Assembly (NCBI GenBank): GCA_025201765.1 | Contig: MU623362.1 | Coordinates: forward strand, 62,001 to 126,000 | Direction of reading: 5' to 3' | Length of the DNA: 64,000 bases | Source of the DNA: Daldinia sp. FL1419 | Lineage: Eukaryota > Ascomycota > Sordariomycetes > Xylariales > Hypoxylaceae | Shown: positions 24,448-36,527 of the stretch, piece after piece | Numbering within the stretch: the stretch's first letter is position 1 | How the letters are laid out: every line of letters starts with the position of its first letter | Made by a program: the position numbers and the translations under genes | The notes under the pieces: generated by a model | Databases searched by the model: none | What the model was told of the DNA's origin: nothing | What the model saw: only the letters and a program-made list of their open reading frames with translations

Positions 24448-25311
24448 GCTGCTAAGGCAACCCATAGGTACCTAGGTAGCTAATGCGGTACCTGGGTACA
24501 TATACTTCCTGGCTTAAACACCCGCCATCGTAAAGCGGCAGTCGTATAAGAACCGCAACCTGAGATTATATTGTATTATATCAGTTATTAGCATTCCAGG
24601 ATCAGTCCACAAGGTTATATGCTGTCTAAGGCTGCTCGTAACCAATCCCAACCGGGTTATCAGGACGGAAAGATACCTAGGTATATATGGCGATATATGG
24701 TAAGACAAACCACCATCTATGGATGCACACATCGCATCTCTACTAATCGCATTGCTCTAATTTTGCTATGACTGACCCCTTTTTAGCGCTTTACGAGCTG
24801 CGGTAATGTTTTCAATAAGAAAGCGCACAACGTCTTGTGCGCATTTTACTATCCTAGAAGGAATTTCCCCCGAAGCTAATATCTAAGATAGGATAATGCT
24901 TGAGCCGCTTCAGTCTTACACGATTACGGGCCGAGTTGGTACCTTGAGTGTTGCTACAACTGAGCTCGATCGTACGCCCAGAAACACACCTCCTAGTCCA
25001 GATCATGTCTGTCTCATCCTTGGGTTTGAGTAACATTACGTTCAACTAGCCTCGCTATGGAAGCCGGATGGGAGTATATCCAAGACTATATATAGCGTGG
25101 CTTTTTGATGCTGTCGTGATTTGGTTACTCCGGTGGCTTGGCAGTTGGAGGCCGAGAAAGGAGTTTATACATTTCTTCTCCTATCCGGCCTTTCCACTAC
25201 CTTTTTTCTTTGCTCGTAATCCTTCTTTCTATCGTTACGCTGTGTAATAGTCTTTTTATAATATGCCCCTTAGATCCTAAATTCAACAATGATTACCACA
25301 ATACTATTTAG
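24448..25311. other. Intergenic, right of the AT-rich element
   Basis: Composition returns to normal immediately after 24444. TACCTA/TAGGTA motifs are dense at 24463-24500. No exon was recognised. If the Cys-rich gene to the right ever had a signal-peptide exon it should be here, but I found no ATG exon that would join it. Confidence 0.5.
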
Positions 25312-26306
25312 GACCATTGATAACGACTTGGACGCCACCTTCGACTTGTAGTATTGCAGTTGCTGGTTGTAATACATGCTTCTACGGCTGGCGAGCCCAA
25401 ACGTGCATCGGGCTCAACACGGTTCGCGATGTGACATCATGTTGGCCACCAAGAACCTCAGGGGCAACGACGCTAGGACAACCTTTTCTCGCGTGGGATA
25501 TATTCACCGGGACTCGTATGTCCCCAAGGATATGCGACCGCTTGTTCATATAATGGCGTGATGAAGACAGGAAACTTCGACTCTTGGTTCGCCCCGGGAG
25601 AATCAGAAACAGCTATTAGTTGTTGCCCGACGTAGGTCAAAATAGCCTTTCTTGACACTCAATAATTGCTAAAATATGAAAAGAGGATTTGACTGTTCTC
25701 AGTATTTGAGTGGGCAAACGTGCGTCACGGAAATGACCTCGACTTCAGTCCCAACTGTGACATGTGAATCTGGGACCAGTGCTAGGTTTGAATACTTTTC
25801 ATTACCTCACGCTGTGCCTAGTGGTAGTAGGTACTGTTCAGATTATATCAACATTTACCATTGTTGCCCCTCTGTTCCAACTTAACCATCAGGCCTCCGG
25901 CCTCCCGGATACCACGGGCGAAACAGTTAATTTATCTACTAGCGGAGAGACGTCTCTTTCGCCAGCACAGACATCTTCATCACCACTACAGGCTCAACCG
26001 ACGCAGTCCCCAAGTACTCAGGGTCTATCAACCGGGGCGCAGGTTGGTATAGGCTGTGGTGTGGCCCTCGGCGCCATACTATTAGGAACTATAGCTTTCT
26101 ACCTATTTCGATCGAGAAAGCGGAAGGCTACTTCTCAGGCCATCGAGTTACAGGGCGGCGAACAAAGGACGAAATTCTCAGCAGGGCTTCAAGGGCAAAT
26201 TCCTATCCTACCCACGGGGATAAGACCAACTGGAGCAGTAGTCGAACTCGAGAGCGATCGTGGCATCGATCATCGGTCATACGAATTATCGAACGGACAC
26301 TTTTAG
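25312..26306 (+). pseudogene. Frameshifted Cys-rich, single-pass membrane protein gene (fungal surface type)
   Basis: The pieces resemble a family of fungal plasma-membrane proteins with a Cys-rich ectodomain, a Ser/Thr-rich stalk, one membrane helix and a basic cytoplasmic tail. In order: GPLITTWTPPSTC, then WPPRTSGATTLGQPF, then a change of frame near 25499, then YSPGLVCPQGYATAC and ESETAISCCPT. An intron follows (25632-25683, 52 nt), whose removal gives CCPTGFDC. SVPTVTCESGTS comes next, then a second frame change between about 25797 and 25835, and APLFQLNHQASGLPD. The rest is intact: Ser/Thr-rich stalk, helix IGCGVALGAILLGTIAFYLF, stop-transfer RSRKRK and tail. No start exon with a signal peptide was found. 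Either the gene is decayed or there are two one-base sequence errors. The function is not known. Confidence 0.6.
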
Positions 26307-27154
26307 TCAAACCGTAGAAGTATAACCTGGCTCTTCTGGTGTTGGTGGTAGTCGAATCTGATACTGAATAATACGAGGTAACTTTCAGGTTGGGGTCCAG
26401 CTGGTGTAATGTGCTATATATCGGTAATGGGGTTTTTCAATGCGTCGTTTCAATTACGGATATCTAAAATTTTCATATAGCCCGTTTAATGCCGCTCTGG
26501 TATTGATCATTAGAGAAAATATAAATTTGCATTTGGGAACTTGCAGAACAGGAGTTAGGAGTCGTATTTAGCAGATGAGCCTACTACATAGGGGCTACAT
26601 CAGATATACGATATTATGACTTGAAGTCCTCCTATATTCACGAGAGACTCCATGGAATAAATAGCGTGTACTAACAAACTACCTGTAAAAAGAAATAGGG
26701 ACTGGGGGACTGCAAGTAAGGGGATTGCTATCTAAACTAATAATTCAGAGCACCCCCATCCCTACGTACTATCTTCGGAGTCACCGTACCATTCCAGTAT
26801 GATATATAGGTTCTGTTTAGATATCAACATATCAAGACTAAATCAGGGAGTAACTCGAACTCCGACAGAGTAAAGGCCTTTTTCCTTATCCATTCAAACC
26901 ACAAATGGCTCTTCCTTTCATTTCCCATAATTATCATCCACCCTCGTCCTTTCCGACCGTATATAATTAAAAGCGGTCCGAATAACCGAATCGACATCAC
27001 GATAGTGCGAGATACGTCCCGCGGTATATTCTGAACGGAAAAGAAAGAAGACTCAGAGTTCCACTCCGTTAATTATTTACATAGAGCAACGTAGAGATTG
27101 AACCAGCCCACTACGACGGAGGAAAGCCTAGCAACGATATGCCATGCCATTCTA
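26307..27154. other. Intergenic
   Basis: A stretch of about 850 bp between the frameshifted surface-protein gene and the secreted-protein gene. No open frame of interest and no repeat were recognised. Confidence 0.55.
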
Positions 27155-28048
27155 TTAGAGCAAGGTTATTGGCAGTGCTCCGTCGGGCGCCGTGCAATTT
27201 TCGACATGATACCCGCCCAGCTCGCCGCCGTCCGCACAACTCATGGTTAAACTACCGTTCGCAATACCCGTATACGCAACCCTACTGAGAGTTAGAGAGA
27301 CACTGTCGAAGGAAAGAGCTTAACGTGGTGTGCTAAGGAATACTACTAAAAGTAGTGGTTCTAGAAAACAGGTAGGTAACTTGATTCTCCCTATATGTGC
27401 CCTGGGGGGGTAGGTAGAATTATAAAGGGACCCCAGGAAGGATGAAGAGAAGAACAAAAGAGGAGAAAAGGGAAGGGGAAGAGGGAAAGTCCCAACTCAC
27501 AAGCGGCCAGCATCGTCGTGGCAAAACCAGGTCTGGTTCACAGTAAGAAAGCTGTCCGCACGGTTGAACGCAGCGCCGGTGGCGATGGTAAACCGGTGCT
27601 TGCCGTCGGAGTCGCGGCGATCCGCGCACGCCTGCCACGAGGCGTCGTCGACCCAGGTAGCCGGGTCTGCAGAGGACCCGGCCCCGGACAGGTGGCCCAG
27701 CGGGAACGCGCAGATGGTGTGCACGCTGTTGGCCTCGTTCGCCACCGCAAACGACATCGACATCACCTGCCGCGGCACCAGACCCCCGTCGTCCTCGCCC
27801 TGCCCTGGCAGCGCGGTGTAGTTCCCGTAACTGACGAGCGTCAGTTGGAACGACGTGTTCGTCGACCCGGCCGCGCAGTCCGTGCTCCCCGCTACTGTCT
27901 GGGGCCACAGCGCGTCCGAGGCAGAGGGGGCGCTGGGTGGGGTGTCGTTGCTGTTGATGCTACGGTTGTGGGCTGGGAGGAGCAGGGCGCGGGAGGCGCC
28001 AATAATGGAAAACAAGGGGGGAATAATGTGGAATGGTGCGTTTTTCAT
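27155..28048 (-). CDS. Predicted small secreted protein, unknown function
   Basis: I do not recognise the family beyond a general likeness to fungal secreted Cys-containing proteins. Exons 28048-27501 and 27281-27155 give 224 aa. The intron (27500-27282, 219 nt) has donor GTGAGT, branch CTAAC and acceptor AGTAG, and the second exon adds a conserved-looking end with SLTMSCADGG and HVENCTAPDG. The N-terminus (MKNAPFHIIPPLFSIIGASR) is hydrophobic and fits a signal peptide. Four possible N-glycosylation sites are visible (NRS, NTS, NYT, NQT). Cysteines are paired enough for disulphides. Exon 1 is strikingly rich in G and C at third codon positions compared with neighbouring genes, so this gene may have a different history. 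Without the intron the first frame ends at a TGA just inside the donor. Confidence 0.65.
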
Positions 28049-28866
28049 GGTTTTCCTTCACTTTTGTTTAGTGCTAGCCTGGAACCTGGAATATCTTCTT
28101 TACGGAGCGAGTACTACTAATTGTCAATCATGTAGAAGGTAAGAAATGAACTAAAATAATCATTACTATAGATTCTCTATTCAAACCCGTCTGTTGCGCC
28201 CGTTCATCAGGCGTATTGCTGGCACGATGCCCACCGGCTCCCCTCGCCATTACGTTGCAACCGAGAGGGCATGCTGGGGTGGTCTCATCGCGACATCGTG
28301 AAAGCCTCCAACTGCGTCTGTTATTTGCTGGAAAATGCCACGACGACTCCACAGGCGGATATTAACTCATTAATAGAATTACTTGGTACCGTAATGGTAG
28401 AATAGGCGGGACTGGGATGCGGATTTATCCATGATGACAGGGGGATTTTGCTGGATACGGCACATGAGGGTTCCATTCACAGATTGATCTAATAAGATCA
28501 TGTAAGCTACACGTCAGAACTCTAATTCGACTTTATATAATCGTAGTTGGCGATATAATCCGTATTAGCTGTGCTTCGTGCCTGTCTCCTGGTCTTCCGT
28601 GTCTGGAAGACTGGCAAGCATTTCAACATATTTGCCCCCTACGAGATGGAATCACCAGTTGGGGGTCAGATTAAAGCTCTTAGCATCAAGGCAACGACGA
28701 CTTCTAAAGCCACTCACTCTATGATCTGCTCTTTTTTTTTTCTTTTTTTTTTTTTTCCTTTTTTCTTTTTTGCTTGTTCCCATCCCGCCTTGATTCTACG
28801 ATGCTACTATTGGATACAGCATCACCTACACCCCTGTTCGAATCTTCATCCGACGGGATGCTTAAG

Positions 28867-28880
28867 ACCGAGCGCTCGGT
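28867..28880. repeat. 14-bp palindrome accgagcgctcggt
   Basis: A perfect palindrome in intergenic DNA, with a near-copy in the inverted repeat at 58399-58418. The everted CCG/CGG-containing form resembles sites used by fungal Zn2Cys6 regulators, but no target gene is adjacent. Confidence 0.6.
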
Positions 28881-29140
28881 GTATTGTGACTGCATATAAT
28901 TAGGGCGTTATTTTGCAGCTTAGACAGGTGAATTGTCACATGGCATCTTTTGGCCGGTCGAAATAAGGGATTTCTTGTGGCGCACCGAGGACCGAGATCA
29001 AGGCGGTAAACAAATTCACGGGAGCCGCCCTCTTTCGATTAGTGTGATGTATAAAGGAAAGCTACCGGGTGCCACGTACTTAATAATAGCTATCATCCGA
29101 CGTGAAGTGGATTGTTAACAGCGGGACGCTGAAATCTCGG

Positions 29141-29167
29141 AAGTTGGTCGAAGTTGGTCGAAGTTGG
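29141..29167. repeat. 10-bp tandem repeat, unit aagttggtcg, 2.7 copies
   Basis: Two perfect copies and a partial third lie side by side in intergenic DNA. No gene or element is associated. Confidence 0.85.
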
Positions 29168-29660
29168 CACTTCTTTGCTTCAGGTTGTACGCCCATTTCG
29201 TGGTTTTCCCTGGCGGACTGGATGAAAGCCGGTTGGACACGGCTAATTCGGAGGGCGGCACGTAGACAGATACTACAGGGCCCAGTGACTTATTGACTAC
29301 GTGCGTAGTCGATGTGTATGCCCATCTAGTGTATGCCCAAGCCCTAAGCTTTCTTCGCGGCGGGGGATAATGACATGTCATTTTATCTTATGCAGGCGTT
29401 CATCCAGGTCGGTTCTATTTGCTTCGGGATTTATGCTTCGGGGTCTGAAGAAAAGAAAGAAAGAAAAAAAAAGGGGGTATTATAAGCTACAATTTCAGAC
29501 CGGCAACATATGCCCTGGAGACTTCTCATGCATGTGCCCCCTTTCCGTATTGATCGGCTATGTACACCACAAGGCTGAGAATGATATAATGGACTCGAAC
29601 AACGCAGATTGTTCGCATCGGGACTTATCCTCCCCGGACGTCCCTAGCTTTTATGACCAG

Positions 29661-29684
29661 TAGTTTAGTAGTTTAGTAGTTTAG
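29661..29684. repeat. 8-bp tandem repeat, unit tagtttag, 3 copies
   Basis: Three perfect copies in intergenic DNA. A simple repeat with no visible function. Confidence 0.85.
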
Positions 29685-31648
29685 TAACTACCTGTTTAGC
29701 AGTTTACAGAAAAACATGCTCGACCTCATACCTCTGAAGGACCCCTGAAGGCGGGCGAGCGCATTGGCCCGTATATCTTTACCAGCCACACGGATGCTAT
29801 GCCCCATCTCTTGTAACGCCATGAGATTAGGATCAAACGAATCAGAAGTGGAATAAGACAGGTAGAAGAGAGAAAGGAAACGAGGGAAGTATGAAACAGG
29901 ACGCCAAGACCGATTATAGCGGTCGGTGAATGCATAACCGATATTATTGCCTCTCGGGTAGGTATGACGAATATACGTAACTGTACAATACTTGGACGGT
30001 GCCCAGGTAGCGGACTCGACCGCGACAACAACAACTACTACCTAGGTACCTCTCCACCGGTGGTGTTTACATAACATCACCTACATTGCAGCGAGGCTGT
30101 TTAGCTCTGGAAGAGCCTATGTACATCGAAAACGTGTTTGGAACCAATCCTCTTGTCCGGAACATGCCCCGATCTAATCATCACCCTGGTCCTGTCAGAT
30201 GTACGCCGGGGACCGTGGGTTATGATGACAAGATAGCCGAGATACGACCTACACCGGTCTGAATGTACAGGCTACCTACCCTTTGCGTTGTTTTTTTTGT
30301 GACCAGTATAATTACGGTTGCATCGTCGGACCATTCAACTTATTTCGAGGCCTAGAGAACTGGCATATAAATATATATGGCGTGGTAATACGTAGGTACG
30401 TAAGCTAGCCTCTATATATTTGATTTGTACGCGATAAAACCCCACGCGTTCCAGCCCGGTTCTAGAGTACTATCGGAGTCGATCGATCGGCAGGTCTCGG
30501 TCTGAGGAGGTAGACGAAAGATCATACGTATACGTACAAGTACCTACGAGTACCTAGGTAGTTATAGTGGACGTATAAGAAACGACTCTAAGACGCAAGC
30601 CAGGAGGGGACGGAGAACGGGGGTCAGCGAGTCGGGGCTGGCTGGAAAGTACGCGGGCTGTCGTAGTAGTCTCGCCCGCTGCATGTCACGTATGACACGA
30701 GGAGACGCCACCTGTCGCAACCCGAACACATCGTTTATACAAGACAATTGGGTGCGTGGGGGGTGACGACAGAGCAACCAGGGGGGACAAGGGGCTCAAT
30801 ATAGATCCGCAGGCCGGGTAGGGGCATCTGCAAGCTTTCCATGTTGTGTAACAGCTACCCGGCAATCTTGAACGTCAAACTGGGGTAGGGGACAACATAT
30901 CAAGTTGCTGTCAAGGGGGTCTTAGTGGTAAGGAAAGGTATTTTTTAAAGATACGTGCATATCCGGTGCTGCGGGCGTGTTATGCATATGCATGTTTGAT
31001 CCTGGAACTACAACCTCAGACAGACGACTAACGACACCGAGGCGGCATCTATAGGAAAGGAAGAAATACGAAATGACCCGTCATGTGCCATAGCATGAGC
31101 ACATATTCGAGTTATCGTAGTTACGAGGTCGAGAGCCATTTTAACGAGAGTGAGATCTCTCTATCCGTCCGCCTTTTTGTCCGACCACTTTCTGAGGAAG
31201 ATGGCGTTGTAAATTATGCCATGGCCTTTTGCCACGGAATCTGCAAAACACAGAACGGGAAATACCCCTACGTGGTAGGGGATGGCGATGCATTCGGGTC
31301 TGTCATGAGGAATATATCCCAAAGTACGGATCGGGGGATATCTACCTATCTTGGCTGTACGGTGAATCTCGGGCTTCCTTTTTGTCATGGCCAAGGTATG
31401 GGCCTGATCATTTCATATGAACATCTACAGGTGCGTAATTACATTGCGGTAAAGACAGTCGAACCACCACGCATACCAGCCATCAGCGTACCGCTCTCGA
31501 TATCTAGGAGGCATTGAAAGAAAGCCAATAACAGACTTTCGCATATTGTAGTATACCCGGAACACGAAAAAAAAAAAACATCGTTCAATCATAGTGTAAC
31601 CCTTCCCACCCATATCATCATGGCTCGGTTTCGGTGAGCTTTGTTGGT

Positions 31649-33098
31649 CTAATGTCGTTTACCCGGCTTCTCCTTCGTATCCGACTTCTTCGAGGTTGAC
31701 GAAGATGACCCGTGAGCAATAACAACTCCAGATCTGTGAGACTTGCTCTTTTTGTCACTGGAACTCGACACCCGGGCAGCTTCTTTCCTTTCCTTCTTCT
31801 CTCGATCCTCTCGTTTCTCCTTATGACCGGAGGTCCGAGAGCGCACAGTCTCGTTTTCTGACACGCCCTCTTTGGTATAGTCAACCTTTAATTCACGACC
31901 GTCGCACTTGTAGCCATTGAGCCTCCGAACTAGTTTGTTGGCTACTTCTTCGTTTTGAAACGTGACAAGAGCGTAACCTCTATTTGACTCTTGGCCATCG
32001 GTTAGTGGTAGATCAACATGTTGAATTTTATCAGCATCGGATCCGGCTTTCTTTCGGACAAGGTCTTGTACCTGGTTCAAAGTGACCCATGGCTGAAGTT
32101 GTTTCACGATTATTTTACGCTGCTTTGTGGGGACCATACCATTAGAAGAATCACTCGGCCTCGCTGATATAGATTCTGGGCTGGGTAGATTGCTGTACAT
32201 CCCATAATCGTTTCCGTGATACTCGCCCATCTGATACTGTTGTGAGTAGGTCCCTTCGAAAGGATATTGCACCATCGTGGGAGATGAGACCATGGCTGTC
32301 TGCTCTAGATAACTAGTAGTCGATGTATCATAGGCATAACAATTACGTGCTTCGTTATAGTCATACGGCATAGTGATAGGTATGTTATAGGGTGCACATT
32401 CCATTGCGGATGTGGCCATGTATGACGAAGGACTGGTGGGAGATGTCCACTGTAGAAAGTTAGCTGGTTCCATTTCGTCCAACTTTTAAGGGTTCTTACC
32501 TCCCCGTATCCTGTGGCAAGCGGAGACATCATCGGTGATGTACTAGTCGAGTATTGCCTTGAAGGAGGCGTTCTATATCGCGGCGTATGAGTAGTCCTTG
32601 ATGTGGAACTGCTAGTTGCAGAGGCACCCACGGGCTCTCTGATCATGATAGGTTCTGTAGCGTTCTTGCCGTCTGCCAAAAGGGCCCGGCCATTGAAGAC
32701 ACCCCCATTGAGCAACTCTACAATTAATTGTTAGTTGGATCTTCTATATTAAATTGTTGGAAGTCCAACATACGGAGGGCTGCATCATAATTCTCCCGGC
32801 CTCGAACCGAAACCCAGCCGGACGTGCTCTCATTGAATACTTCAACTCGTTCAACGGCGCTCACAGTTCGTACATGGTCCTTTAGCTGCTGCCAAGAAGT
32901 TTGCCATGGTAACTTTTCCCTTATTATTAGCACGAAGAATCCACATGGTGCAGGTTGTACGATATAGATCACATCAATTTATGTTGGACTTACATTCGAG
33001 ACCAGAATGTAGTATACATTCGTTTGATTTCCGGGTGAAACTTTCGTCTGAATAGTTCCGTTAATAGGGACTTGACGAGAAAAGGTGTCCGAAGACAT
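31649..33098 (-). CDS. RNA-binding protein with two RRM domains
   Basis: Exons 33098-32994, 32912-32774, 32717-32500 and 32449-31649 give 420 aa. Introns are 81, 56 and 50 nt, with branch points such as AACTAAC. The first join places RNP2 of RRM1 across exons: YYILVSN then LPWQTSW. RRM1 continues with VERVEVFNESTSGWVSV and ends at LLNGGVFNGRALLAD. A Ser/Thr/Pro- and Tyr/Met-rich linker follows. RRM2 begins RKIIVKQLQPWVT and has the RNP1-like GYALVTFQN and the closing LNGYKCDGRELKVDY. The tail is Lys/Glu- and Ser-rich. The Ser/Tyr-rich linker resembles low-complexity regions of fungal mRNA-binding proteins, but I cannot name an orthologue or its RNA targets. The ATG at 33098 is the first in frame. 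Confidence 0.82.
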
Positions 33099-34292
33099 CG
33101 TGAACGGACAGCTGCAGCTTTCAAGACTTTACTCGAAAATGTTTGGCAGGGAGCACCCTTGATGAGAGAATCGTGTGGAACAAGCACGGCAGTTTGAACG
33201 ATCAGATGGGACTCCTTATATGTTGCACGAGGTCTCCTATGTATGAGCCAAATTATGTGCTGGCCAAGGCTCGTTTCTTCACGAAGATATCACCTAGGGT
33301 CACACAGGAGATAGCTTGAGAATTTGGAGGGATATATCAGTAGCTCAGATCTGAATATGCATAAGTACCTAGACCTTTAAAGATCTTTCCGCGTTAGGCA
33401 CACCCAATGAACAAAACTTTTATACCAATAAAACACACCACCGATTGGTAGAGATCTAAACGGCGAGGATATTAACCATGGTTATAGAGGTCGGTAGGGC
33501 GTAGGGGGCATGTAATGCACGCATAGCCCAATGGGATTTTGCCGCCTTTTGGTAGTGCGTGATGGGAGCCAAAGCCGAGAAGCCCTTGAGCTCGTCAGGG
33601 GGGTAGCAAAAGCCCATAATGAAATCTGATTTCCCCCAGACGGGAACGAGATCTGGGTCGATGAAAAGCTGACGAAGCATTGGCATGGCAACTGATCCCT
33701 GTCATATTGGATCGAGGAGCCGGTGAGCGGGGGTGGTCCTAGATACTAACGTGAAGGAGACAATCCGTTGGACGAGGTTTATAGAAGGAGTGTAGCTAAG
33801 GTGAGAAAGATGTATGCGGCACGAAAAGGGCCTAGAAAAGGGCAATCCGGCCTATTGTATGGGGTTGAAAGTCTGCTTCGGGCGGTTGTTCGATTCCACG
33901 AGCCTGGGTAAGCGTAGGCCTGTCATGCGGCTCACCTATCGTGGGGGGCGAGAATGTAGATAGGATTCTCCATTCTAGTATCGAGATAATCGAAATATCG
34001 GCGTGTTGGTCATACCAATGCGTTCTGCAACAAGGGGACTTGGGCTGTAGTGGCGTTTTGAATGGCGTTTCCTTGAGTACCTAGGTTAGGGCATCCATTA
34101 GTCCTTGGGCTGTATGAGAATAACGGCTCATGAATTCCCCTAGTACAGAATGCTGCCTCGTTAGCGGCGAGTTGGATCGAGACTTCCCTATACGCACACA
34201 AACGTCTTGAAGTAAATTACCTTTCCAAGAACGTTTTCGTGCATGGGGGTAACACAGAGAACAAGGGTATACCTACCACTAATTGCTCATCG

Positions 34293-34322
34293 TTGGCCGT
34301 TGTTGGCCGTTGTTGGCCGTTG
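34293..34322. repeat. 10-bp tandem repeat, unit ttggccgttg, 3 copies
   Basis: Three perfect copies in intergenic DNA between the RRM gene and the WD40 gene. Confidence 0.9.
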
Positions 34323-34476
34323 CGTAACTTGGGCCGCCCTCCATTATTTTGTGCTCCAATCCGCCTAAGCTATTGACTTGGCAGACTTGTTCTCAAACGG
34401 CGATTTCGAAACGATCTTGATTACCGACTATCGAATTCTGCACCGCTTATTAGTCATCGTCTTAAGGACTGAATGC

Positions 34477-34516
34477 TTTTTTTTCTCTTTTTCTTTTTCT
34501 TTTTCTTTTTCTTTTC
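34477..34516. repeat. Pyrimidine tract with (TTTTTC)n
   Basis: A run of T followed by about five TTTTTC units, forming a 40-nt all-pyrimidine tract on the plus strand. Confidence 0.9.
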
Positions 34517-34763
34517 CGTTAGCGCCCTGCTATTTGTGATTCGGTCAAAAAACTCTGTAGTAGACTCGATCTGATCGCCCGCGTAAGACAGACAGTACGA
34601 ATACCTGTAAGTGCGATGCATTTCTGTGATTAAATGGGCATTCTTGCATCCGGAATAGTTGACTCTGCCTCCGGAACTAAGCTAACTAGCCATAATTCCA
34701 CGGCCTTGGGCACCTAATCTGATATCTCATTCGGTTGAGATGTGACAAAAGTATTCGTGAAGC

Positions 34764-36527
34764 TTAGTGGGTGATGAATTGGAATGTATCGTCTGGCTCG
34801 CTCGCATCATCGTTTATGTCAATTAAGATGCTGTCTTCGGCATCCTCTAAAGGTGATCCGGGCCTCAGCAGCGACTGCATGTCCATGTCGCCCTTACGGC
34901 TGCCAATATTAATGGACGCGGAAGCATCTTGCCAGGGAAGGGGTTCTCCATCGGAATCTGCAAGTACACCTAGCATGCAGCTTGCGTTGTCACTAAAAAA
35001 CAGTGCAGCAGATTCTGTCGTTGCTCTCAACCATGTGGCGTACACTTTATTAACCGTGCCCGGGAGTCGGTGTGCTAAATCGATTAAACGCGGGCCGTGG
35101 CTTAAAGGATCCCATATAAACGCGAGACCACCATAACTGTCGCCCTCGCATCTCATGAGGAGGAGCTCCGGGTGCGTAGGGTGCCATTCTAATTTTGTTA
35201 CATTGGAATGATACATCAGCACCGCCCGAAGATCGGAACTAGGGATATCCCAGATCCAGATCGTACCTGGAGCATCTTCCAACCTCGTGGCCAGGAGGGA
35301 TGATGAGCAGTCGAACTTGGCGAAATTGCAGCCTGATATGGGTTCCTGAAGAACATTCGATGTCGTCCATTCAGGAGTCACTATCTGAGTGGCTTTGACG
35401 AATACCGGCGACGAGAAAGATCCAGTGTTTGGAAATGTATTTTGCTCTTGCCAGACCTTTGCAGTTAGCGGAAAGTGTCCCACAACCCCGCTGAAGGGGC
35501 GAACTTACTTGCAGTGTATCTTTTGGTTGGATAACCTGGGGGTGACTGAGCCGCATTGCTTCCACCATGGATGGAATGCTTAAGATGCATGTACAGGTAG
35601 AGCTGTTAGCAATTGCGACACGTCGACCATCTGGACTAAGGGTTACTGCTTTAACACCCGCGCTATATTGAAGACCCATGTCTTGAGATTCGTACGGGAG
35701 GGGACCGCTCCAATCCTTAAAAATGTGGCCGTCAGAAGTGTAGAAAAGAACCCTGGGGGCTTGGGCGGATGACTCCCACACCACCAACCATCTCCCATCT
35801 GGGGTCCAAGTCAGCCCTTGGGCATCGATGGTATCGGGATACCATGACCGCTCAATGTCCCTCGTTTCTGGAGAATGTATGCTAATCATGTCTTTGCCGG
35901 AGGATCTTGTAAGTAATGCAAGATGATGCGAATCTGCCCGAAAAGAGTATCCCTTCGTCGCAAAAGCAGCATTGTAAAATTTAGGGTTGGCTATTTCTAC
36001 TGCTTTTGAGGTAGCGAAATTGATGATGGTTAGTTTGATGCCGAAAGGCGACCACACGCAAATCTCATGATCGGTAACACCAAAATCAACGAAGGTAGGC
36101 TTGGCCGGTGAAGAGGGTATCCTGGCCGTTCCATGAAAATTTCCATCTCGGGCCGAAAATACATGTATCTGATCGATAACGGCAACCAAGAGCCGTGTGG
36201 AGGAAGGTGACCAACTGAAATTTGTTACACTGCCCGTTAGATCTTGCGGTAGCTTGATAGTTCGTAAGATATCTAGGGACTTGACAGCCCGTACCACAAT
36301 ACTTGATGGTAGGAGCGTAGCAATGAGGTCGCCATCTGGGCTCGGGTAACAATGAGGCGATGCTAGTAGCTAGAATCAGTATTTTGCTTGGGTATAATAA
36401 AATAAAATAAAATAAAATAAAATAAAATTTAAACAGGAAGATGATGATTTGTTATCGTATAACATCATAACATCAGGGTGAAGTCCTACACTGAAGGGCT
36501 TTTGAGAAACGCATTATATAACTTCAT
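34764..36527 (-). CDS. WD40-repeat protein of the WRAP73/WDR8 type
   Basis: WRAP73/WDR8 proteins work at microtubule organising centres; the fission yeast and animal proteins act in spindle pole or centrosome anchoring. Exons 36369-35509 and 35456-34764 are well supported (intron 35508-35457, 52 nt, donor GTAAGT, joining DTLQ to VWQEQNTFP). A first exon at 36527-36492 encoding MKLYNAFLKSPS is tentative: its donor is GTGTAG and its intron (122 nt) contains a TAAAA microsatellite. Together they give 529 aa. WD-like blades are visible: YPSPDGDLIATLLPSS, FSWSPSSTRLLVAV, LTWTPDGRWLVVWES, VTLSPDGRRVAIANS and LEWHPTHPELLLM. The family-typical segment ISGCNFAKFDCSSSLLATR is present, and the C-terminal tail is acidic. 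The frame has no ATG near 36297; it opens with GTG there, so an upstream exon is required. Confidence 0.85.
36398..36427. repeat. Pentanucleotide microsatellite (TAAAA)6
   Basis: Six perfect units on the plus strand, inside the proposed first intron of the WD40 gene and about 26 nt from its acceptor. On the transcribed strand it reads TTTTA repeated and serves as the pyrimidine-rich part of that intron. Confidence 0.9.

Larger units (their letters stand above)
28049..31648. other. Gene-poor intergenic region of 3.6 kb
   Basis: No gene recognised. The longest frame (31083-31517, plus strand, 144 codons) has no motif I know. The region contains a long T-rich tract (about 28731-28772), three short tandem repeats, a 14-bp palindrome near 28867 and TACCTAGGTACCT clusters at 30039-30055 and 30541-30560. 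Confidence 0.5.
33099..34763. other. Intergenic, 1.7 kb
   Basis: Promoter of the RRM gene at the left and 3' region of the WD40 gene at the right. A minus-strand frame at 33456-33686 (76 codons) reads like protein but has no known motif. Two tandem repeats lie at 34293-34322 and 34477-34516. Confidence 0.45.

Noticed and set aside
31083..31517. 144-codon plus-strand open frame
   Set aside because: It has no recognisable motif, no supporting splice context and sits in gene-poor DNA. A frame of this length can occur by chance.
33456..33686. Minus-strand 76-codon frame that reads somewhat like protein
   Set aside because: No known motif and no joinable exon was found. Not enough to call a gene.
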